The position numbers were made by a program, and so were the translations under genes. A model generated the notes under the pieces. That model was not told the origin of the DNA and did not search any database. It was given only the letters and a program-made list of their open reading frames with translations. A stretch of 64,000 bases of DNA from Reticulascus tulasneorum (Eukaryota > Ascomycota > Sordariomycetes > Glomerellales > Reticulascaceae), in NCBI GenBank assembly GCA_001557505.1, contig LSAX01000008.1, forward strand, positions 372,001 through 436,000, read 5' to 3'. Of the stretch, positions 58,095-64,000 are shown one piece after another. Position 1 is the stretch's first letter. Each line of letters begins with the position of its first letter.

Positions 58095-58766
58095 CTATTC
58101 ACACGCCTGAGCAAAAAAGATATGTGCCGCTTGAATAGCGCTTTGGTTGATGATGCTATAGAAGTTTCCTAGAGTGGCATTAGATATTACTCCACTCGGC
58201 AGAGAGCTCTCACCTCTTGGAACAAACCAGGTACCACCTTTCTCAACATGAAATGTCGTGGATTTTACGGTGGCATCAACAATACCGTATTGTACGAAGA
58301 ACACCATGTGCCATTTTGTACAGTTCTTCGAAGGCTTTTCGCCGCGCGGAGGGAGATGTACGACTCCAGTACCGAAGAATGGCATGGCCAACGTCCTAGC
58401 GAAGAAGAATGAAGCATCTGAAAGGCGGCTTAGCTGTATGGCTTCCGCTGAGATAGCCAGTTCAATCTCGGTCACTTCGACTTCCTCGCCTTGATCTGGT
58501 GGGTTCGTTTCGTAATGAGGCCGCCAGAGGAGGCATTCACCAAAAACGCGGCTTGCTTGCTGCTCCTGTTCGCCATTCTCCGAATTCGTCGACAAGCCCT
58601 CGTTTCCTTCGGAAGTACCATTTGTGATTGTGATTTGAGATAACCTGAGTGTATTGAGTTCTGTTTGTAATCGTGCTATCTCGCGGTTAAGGCTTGCAAT
58701 CCGGGCCTCGGTGGGCTGTGCGGCGCCGTTGGAATCCGGCCCCCCCGGTCCTTGTCCGACATTCAT
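58095..58766 (-). CDS. CENP-C/Mif2-type cupin protein
   Basis: Two exons: 58766-58214 and 58168-58095, about 208 aa. The C-terminal half matches the cupin (dimerisation) domain at the end of CENP-C/Mif2: GTGVVHLPPRGEKPSKN, MVFFVQYGIVDATVKSTTFH, EKGGTWFVPRG|NFYSIIN and AHIFFAQACE. Only after splicing the 45-nt intron (GTGAGAG...CTCTAG, 58213-58169) does the PRGNFYSI core appear. The intron is a multiple of three with no stop, so the unspliced frame is open too. The N-terminus has a short coiled coil (IASLNREIARLQTELNTLRL). The CENP-C motif and the long N-terminal half of kinetochore CENP-C are absent, so this is probably a cupin-only paralogue. Function unknown. Confidence 0.78.
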   Translation of the reverse strand: MNVGQGPGGPDSNGAAQPTEARIASLNREIARLQTELNTLRLSQITITNGTSEGNEGLSTNSENGEQEQQASRVFGECLLWRPHYETNPPDQGEEVEVTEIELAISAEAIQLSRLSDASFFFARTLAMPFFGTGVVHLPPRGEKPSKNCTKWHMVFFVQYGIVDATVKSTTFHVEKGGTWFVPRGESSLPSGVISNATLGNFYSIINQSAIQAAHIFFAQACE

Positions 58767-59334
58767 TTTCTACTCTGAGCCCCAACAGTGCTGTTATCAG
58801 GAGATTCGTGGTGTGTGTTGCGTAAGCTGCTGATCCGTTGGTGCAACTGAAGCTATTCCACAAGTTTTAAAATCTGCAATTCGGCGCAAGTTGTGGGACA
58901 AGTCACCAGTACCCGATATCATATCTTGCGTCTCCCTGCGGCTGATGACCTATCATGGGGCACGCAATTGAGGGGTCTCGCTTATGGACAAATCAAGTCC
59001 ATCGTCATCTCTCAGGTGTGACGGCAAGTGCACTTTGGCATCAGGCCTCCAGCAGCATAGACACTTGTCACAGTTCCACTGGAGCATGCTGAGCAATTCA
59101 CTATATATGCTAGCCCTCAAATTTTGAACCACATCCCTCGCATGTCAACAACCACTATCGCTTTCAGAGTTCATTAACCTTAAGGCTCAGTTGAACGGAC
59201 TCTAGATTGCAAAGCAGCAATCACACTCCGACGATTGCAACAAAAAGATCGTTTACAGTCCCATGTCAAACTGGCTTGGCAGCTAATCCGCAAATTCATT
59301 TATATCCTATAGTCTTGATATATCAAAAGTAGAC
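58767..59334. promoter_or_regulatory. Divergent promoter, cupin and BTB genes
   Basis: 568 bp between head-to-head starts with no distinctive motif. The BTB leader is AT-rich (59285-59330). Confidence 0.35.
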
Positions 59335-60540
59335 ATGGAATCACGAGTCACGCTTGATCCTAACGGTGACATTTTGATACAGATCCCGTATCACCCGCCA
59401 GTGCCGCCCCCGGTAACGGCGGCACTACCATCTCCGGATTCCGCCAGCTTGAACGAAGTTAAGTCAACTGCCATCCAGTCACATGTTGATGAGAGAACGA
59501 CGGAAATCCGAGAGCTTCTTGTCTCTTCCAAGGTCCTCTCCACTGCGTCGCCAGTATTCAAAGCAATGCTCGATGGCCGCTTCTCTGAGGGTATCGCTCT
59601 CACAAAAGCCCAGTCGGCTCCCGAGTGCGTCTCCCTCGAGCTTCCTCTACCTGAGGATGACGCCGAAGCCATGACTCTGCTCTGCAAGCTGCTTCATTTT
59701 TCTACTAGCGGCCTATCCGACAGGCCAAGTCCAGAACTGCTTGAAGCGCTAGCGACCGTCAGCGACAAGTACCACTGCATCTCCGTTCTGAGGTATCCGG
59801 GCGGAATTTGGCTGAGGAACTGGGTGCTCCACTACGAGAGCACCGCGCCGGTAACTGATGATCTTTGCCGCCTTCTTGTTTTTGCATACGTTGCAAATCT
59901 TGAGCTCGAATTCTGCGAGGTGGCCTGGAAGCTTCTGTTATACCATGAAGGCCCGTTCATGGGCGGTAGTACCATGGCAATGGTCCTGGCGGACCATCCT
60001 CTCCTCCCCGAAGACATTGGAGGTAGGTCTCGACGTAAACTCACTTGAATTCGGTTGCAATTCCTCACATTATCCTCAGATACTCTCGATTCAAAGAGAA
60101 TCCAGTTCTGCAACGTCTATCACCGCGCCGTTATGGCACCTTTCATGACGTGGATCTGGGGGAGTCTTGGGCAAGGCTGCGGCCGGGCTGCAACAGCCCT
60201 TGGGTCGTATACTAAAATCCTGCGCGACGTAAAGATCTTTCCTCACGATATCGAATTCACGACGCACCGTTTTCGTGATTTACTTAGCGCGGTGGACCGA
60301 ATGGGCAGCGTGTCCGTAAAAGAATGCCCACAATCCAATTATGCAAGGCAAACGTGCCCCTGCTCACGGGACAAGACTGACAACTTGGGAAAGGAGGTAT
60401 GGTTTTCATCTAAGCTAATACAGGCACAGAAAACTTGGTTTGGGTGCCTGGACTGCATCAAAACGCACGAGATATCGCAATTAGCTGGAAAGTGCCGGAT
60501 ACAACATGGTGCTGGCGTTCGCGTAACTCCAGCTAAATGA
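59335..60540 (+). CDS. BTB/POZ-domain protein
   Basis: Two exons: 59335-60022 and 60080-60540, about 382 aa. Intron GTAGGT...CCTCAG joins LPEDIG|DTLDSKRIQF in phase. After a Pro-rich start, EIRELLVSSKVLSTASPVFK with AMLDGRFSEG (residues about 58-86) is the BTB core as seen in many mould proteins. The lines that follow (ALATVSDKYHCISVLRYPGG, LLVFAYVANLELEFCEVAWK) are the helical region that usually comes after it. The C-terminus has several cysteines (CPCSRDK, WFGCLDCIK), perhaps metal-binding. These mould BTB proteins are common and mostly uncharacterised. The last 80 residues are less certain. Confidence 0.78.
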
Positions 60541-60857
60541 TTTGGTGGGTTGAGCACCGAGCAGAATGTTGAAATTGATATCATTTGATCGCATGGATGG
60601 GACCATCTTCAAATATGTTTCACATGTATCGGTAGAGTCGCTGAGCTGTTTCCTCTGAAAGCCTTTGCAGAACACATAGGATATGAATTCTCCATAGTTC
60701 AAGGCATTCTCAAGCGTTTAGTGGCAAACGCAGAATCAAAGTCTTCTCGGATAGGAACCATGTCGCCGCATTCAATAGTTACAAGATAGCATCACATGTG
60801 ACATACATGGCAGATAAGTTTGCCCACGTACCTTCGAGACAGAACGTCGCGGTCCTT
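60541..60857. other. Convergent 3' region, BTB and HET
   Basis: 317 bp between facing stops, no coding signal. Confidence 0.4.
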
Positions 60858-62747
60858 TCAACAAAGAACAAACTCCTGCCCTGAATCCCCGTTTGCGAGA
60901 ATCGCCTTCACATAGTCTCCTTTCATTACACCTTGGATATACGCATCGCCAACGAGCTCAAAGTGCGGTCCGTTGGGGCGCAGGACAAAGCAAAAGTTGG
61001 TGCCGAACAATACCACAACGTGATCTCCAGGGAGAGCCCTCATCGGCCCAAAGCCCATCTTGCCACACTCAGTTCTGATGAAACAGCGCTCCCCTAGGGC
61101 CTGGTTGAGGTTGTGTTCGAACGGGGTGATATACTGGCTGTGCCTAGGCCATCCCTCGAGATCTGGACGGAAGTCGTCCGGGATCTCCTCGACGCAGAAC
61201 ATTACTAGTTCCATTTTGCCAAATTCTTCCGGTGCCGGATGCACGGGGTTGTCCCAGTCCCGTAGATCTTGGTCCATAACAAGTGCTCTCCAAAAGTTCT
61301 CGTGCTGGCCCTCCGGGAGCTTGCGGCCTAGCTTTGTTAGACGATCCCAATGCACGGCTAAGCCGCGGTTCTCTATTACCGCCTTCAAGTCCTTCATTTC
61401 TTCATTTCCAGCAGCATCGTTGGGCGTAAATGGTCCCACCACATCCTCGAGCACTCCAATTCGAACTCCACGTGCAGTCAACAGGCCCGCGTGTTCGTCG
61501 ACGGTGACACTAGCCTCAATACCACCGGAAGCCTGGAAATATCCAGGTTCGTCGGCCCATTGTGCTCCGGAACTTGCGCTTTCTCGGAGCTCAGGCAACC
61601 AAGAGGGGCCAAACTCATTCGTCATCTTCCGGTTGCCAAGCAAACAATCCAAGTTGCAATCCCGCTGTAAATTATATTTGACCATTTCCTTAAAAACAAG
61701 TTCCTTCGGCTTTGTATAGTCTGGGACGGGGAGGATAAGCCTATCTTCCTTTCGGAGTAACCCAAGCAAGGCAAATACTCTGTCACGGTCATCCGTGGCT
61801 TTGAAACCTCGCGTTGTGTACAGCAACCACCTCAAGGCATGTGTATCTTCGTCCGCATCGCCATCGAGTGCGAGCAGCACAAGGAACATGCGTACTGCTT
61901 GCGGTGACCCTCTGTTGAGCATTGTGCGCATCGGCTCCAAGAAGCGAAAATTGTCCACCATCCAGAGAGGTGAATCGTTTTTCACCGAAATGAGCAGCAT
62001 CAATGACAAGTCGAGCATCCGCTTCGGCAGCCACCTGGAGCCGCACCCAACCAGGCATCTATCCTCGCCTTCTTCCTTCATAATCCCACAGCTTGCGAGT
62101 TCTTGGATAACCCAGATACGAGACCAGTACGGACGGTCCAGGAGTGCCCACAATGCAGCCCAGTTCATTGTTTCCGTGTCGATGCCGCCTTTCAGTAAAC
62201 CCTGAGGGGTAAACAACGAGTTGTAATCCGATTGCCATACACCTTGAGATATACCTTCTGAGCTGGAGTCGCTGTCTGAAGCATCCCCAGATAGAATTTT
62301 GGCCTTATCAGACGCCATGGCTATGTCGCGTACATGATCCAGAGCTATATCGCTATCGTCGCTCGCGTCACCCAGCCAGGCAAGAACAGTGGTTGCAGAG
62401 AGATATATCTGGCGCATCCTCTGCACTTGTTCGGCTCTCTCTTGCAAGTCATCTTGGTTGATACACAATGCGTCAATCCAGAGGATGCGCTTCTCGGTCT
62501 CGTGCCTGAGGCGGCGCAAGGCAACTTGAAGATTGACGGTGACGCCCCACGGATGGCCGCCAAGTGTTATCGACCGGCGGTCAGTCATATCGCCCCAGGT
62601 ATAGGATAGAGCCTCATAGTGAGGCTTATCATCCAAGGACACATGATGCAAACTACACTCAATATCTGCTTCCTCAAGCGCAGGCGACAAGACCAGCAGT
62701 CGGATCTCGGACGAGACTGGCGAGAGAGGCGTGTAGCAATACTTCAT
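60858..62747 (-). CDS. HET-domain protein (heterokaryon incompatibility type)
   Basis: One exon, 629 aa. The N-terminal HET domain (about residues 44-220) has all three usual blocks: YEALSYTWGD (44-53), RILWIDALCINQDDLQERAE (87-106) with QVQRMRQIYLSATTVLAWLG, and further on LRWLLYTTRGFKATDDRDRV, the typical R..ataD.RDrVfAlLGL end. The C-terminus (about 360-629) is the uncharacterised tail common to such proteins, ending with GDHVVVLFGTNFCFVLRPNG and YIQGVMKGDYVKAILANGDS. HET domains trigger cell death in fungal incompatibility; most genome copies are untested. The frame is intact. Confidence 0.93.
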   Translation of the reverse strand: MKYCYTPLSPVSSEIRLLVLSPALEEADIECSLHHVSLDDKPHYEALSYTWGDMTDRRSITLGGHPWGVTVNLQVALRRLRHETEKRILWIDALCINQDDLQERAEQVQRMRQIYLSATTVLAWLGDASDDSDIALDHVRDIAMASDKAKILSGDASDSDSSSEGISQGVWQSDYNSLFTPQGLLKGGIDTETMNWAALWALLDRPYWSRIWVIQELASCGIMKEEGEDRCLVGCGSRWLPKRMLDLSLMLLISVKNDSPLWMVDNFRFLEPMRTMLNRGSPQAVRMFLVLLALDGDADEDTHALRWLLYTTRGFKATDDRDRVFALLGLLRKEDRLILPVPDYTKPKELVFKEMVKYNLQRDCNLDCLLGNRKMTNEFGPSWLPELRESASSGAQWADEPGYFQASGGIEASVTVDEHAGLLTARGVRIGVLEDVVGPFTPNDAAGNEEMKDLKAVIENRGLAVHWDRLTKLGRKLPEGQHENFWRALVMDQDLRDWDNPVHPAPEEFGKMELVMFCVEEIPDDFRPDLEGWPRHSQYITPFEHNLNQALGERCFIRTECGKMGFGPMRALPGDHVVVLFGTNFCFVLRPNGPHFELVGDAYIQGVMKGDYVKAILANGDSGQEFVLC

Positions 62748-63671
62748 TCTGTGAGAAATATGGGGGCGGGGGGCTGGTTCGGGTATGTAAAAGGCGGGCG
62801 CAACTTAACACAGGGCAAAAGACGTTCTAGCTTTGGTTCGTGGTGGCCAAGCATTGAGCGTTTTGGTAGTCAGGCTGTGAGAGATGTTGCGATATTTCCA
62901 TGCAATGCGGCAGCCTCGCTCTCTTGAGTGAGGCTGAGGATGGAAGCTGCTGTATTCCGCATCCTGTCTGCAACAGCCCCAGCGGCTTGGCTGCTCCTTG
63001 TTGAACCCTGCAGTGTTTCCCGTGTGCCCATCTTGCCCCGCGTTCCTGGGCCTTCTACGTGCACTGGCAGAGCCCTGCTATGTTCTAACGTATTCAGGTT
63101 AGGCAACAAATGGAGATTCTGTAGCAAAAGTTGACCTCTGTGACAGAAGGGAAATCCCCTAATGTCACCCAGAGATAGTTCTGCATATGTAATTCCCTCC
63201 TTCCTTACGAAAAGGTCCCACGTCCTACAAGATGTCCCAATTCCACCATGGCTCCTGAGACTCTCGCTAACTCAGCTGACTTCTCAACCGTATAGTACTC
63301 GCCTGTAGAGGGTTTCTAGTCCTCCAATCCAACTAGACTGCTACAGCAGCTGCTGACCACGCCGCACATATCTGGACTCACGTATGATGTTAAGTATGAT
63401 ATGTAGGAGTGATAATTGATTGATGCGTAATCCTGCCTGATGAATGTTGACGCCGTTCTGGTTTGGTGCACGGACCATATACGTCATGGATGCTGCACAG
63501 GGTTTAGCACAGGGAAATTCAACAGACACAGGCAGATGCAGACAAGGGAAACGCAGCCCGCCTTTCCCATTTCAAAAAGGGCTACCAAGATCCTAAATAG
63601 CTTTCATAACGTCTGTTCTGGGAGATACAGACTGAGAAGATTCCTTGGATCTGTCGCATTGTCTCCAAAAC
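62748..63671. other. Intergenic, divergent promoters of HET and CSC1-like
   Basis: 924 bp between divergent starts. The short frames (for example 62870-63127) show no domain. Confidence 0.4.
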
Positions 63672-64000
63672 ATGGCCGTGGGAGCCATGACCGAGGACAT
63701 GCTCATTGCTGGCGACATGTTTATAAACGCAGATCATGAGGTGTGATTGCAACCTCGCGAATTACCCCCTTTCCCCTGCAACTATCTAACAACTTTTCCA
63801 GCCCAAGGGGTCCGCCTCCCTCACTGCGGTCCTGTCTGCCTTCGTTCCCACATGGGTGAGTTTTGCCCATCCAACCAGTGCGCACTCACGGGCTAACGAC
63901 AGTTGACAAAGCTGGCCGGGTTCGTCTTCGTGGTCATCTTTGTACTGATCCGGTCTCGATTTCCCAACATCTATGCCCCCCGAACATTCATGGGTACCAT
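63672..64000 (+). CDS. CSC1/OSCA-type channel (DUF221), 5' part
   Basis: The 5' end of a gene that leaves the window: exons 63672-63740, 63802-63855 and 63903-64000+. Introns 63741-63801 (donor GTGTGA, acceptor CCAG) and 63856-63902 (donor GTGAGT, acceptor ACAG). The translated start is MAVGAMTEDMLIAGDMF, then SASLTAVLSAFVPTW|LTKLAG, the hydrophobic FVFVVIFVLIRSRFPNIYAP and RTFMGT. The first transmembrane helix followed by R..xxYAPRT is typical of fungal Csc1/Phm7/Rsn1 proteins, hyperosmolality-gated cation channels with about 11 membrane segments. Only about 73 residues are visible. Confidence 0.72.

Overview
The window looks like nuclear DNA of a filamentous ascomycete (Pezizomycotina, probably Sordariomycetes). 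The coding regions are interrupted by short introns, mostly 45-80 nt, with GT(A/G)NGT donors and YAG acceptors. The gene content is that of a mould: APC1/BimE, a SWI1-like ARID protein, a CYP65-like P450, a secreted GH5 glycosidase, a HET protein and a NACHT-ankyrin STAND protein. I cannot name the species. No rRNA, tRNA, CRISPR or prokaryotic feature was seen.

Layout. 0.3-1.1 kb: small 2EXR/DUF7730-like gene. 1.9-19.5 kb, conserved housekeeping block: VPS41 (-) head-to-head with APC1 (+), then eIF3e (-) head-to-head with mitochondrial ribosomal protein mL49/IMG2 (+), then SWI1 (-). 19.5-25.8 kb: a 6.2 kb stretch without a credible gene, rich in simple sequence. 25.8-41.1 kb: EVE-domain protein, UTP6 (-), a second DUF7730-like gene (-), CWH43, a P450 and a secreted GH5. 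41.5-48.8 kb: a NACHT-ankyrin protein (-) divergent from a protein that joins three C2H2 zinc fingers to a trypsin-like peptidase domain. 48.8-54.7 kb: CUE3/ASCC2 (-) head-to-head with RPS20/uS10 (+), then a NUP42-like CCCH/FG nucleoporin (-). 54.9-63 kb, accessory stretch: a 725-bp foldback (MITE-like) element, a small secreted cysteine protein, an unknown short ORF, a CENP-C-type cupin protein divergent from a BTB protein, and a HET protein. 63.7 kb to the end: 5' part of a CSC1/OSCA-type channel gene that runs off the window.

How genes relate. Several head-to-head pairs join related functions. eIF3e and mL49 both serve translation. More pointedly, CUE3 is a ubiquitin reader of the ribosome-quality-control trigger complex and RPS20/uS10 encodes the ribosomal protein whose ubiquitination that complex responds to. 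The NACHT-ankyrin and zinc finger-peptidase pair is the best candidate for an undescribed system, possibly in non-self recognition. HET and BTB genes nearby fit a self/non-self or accessory neighbourhood, but functional linkage is inference.

Exon boundaries were worked out by hand from reading frame, splice motifs and family conservation. Spans run from start codon to stop codon, and exons are listed in each entry.
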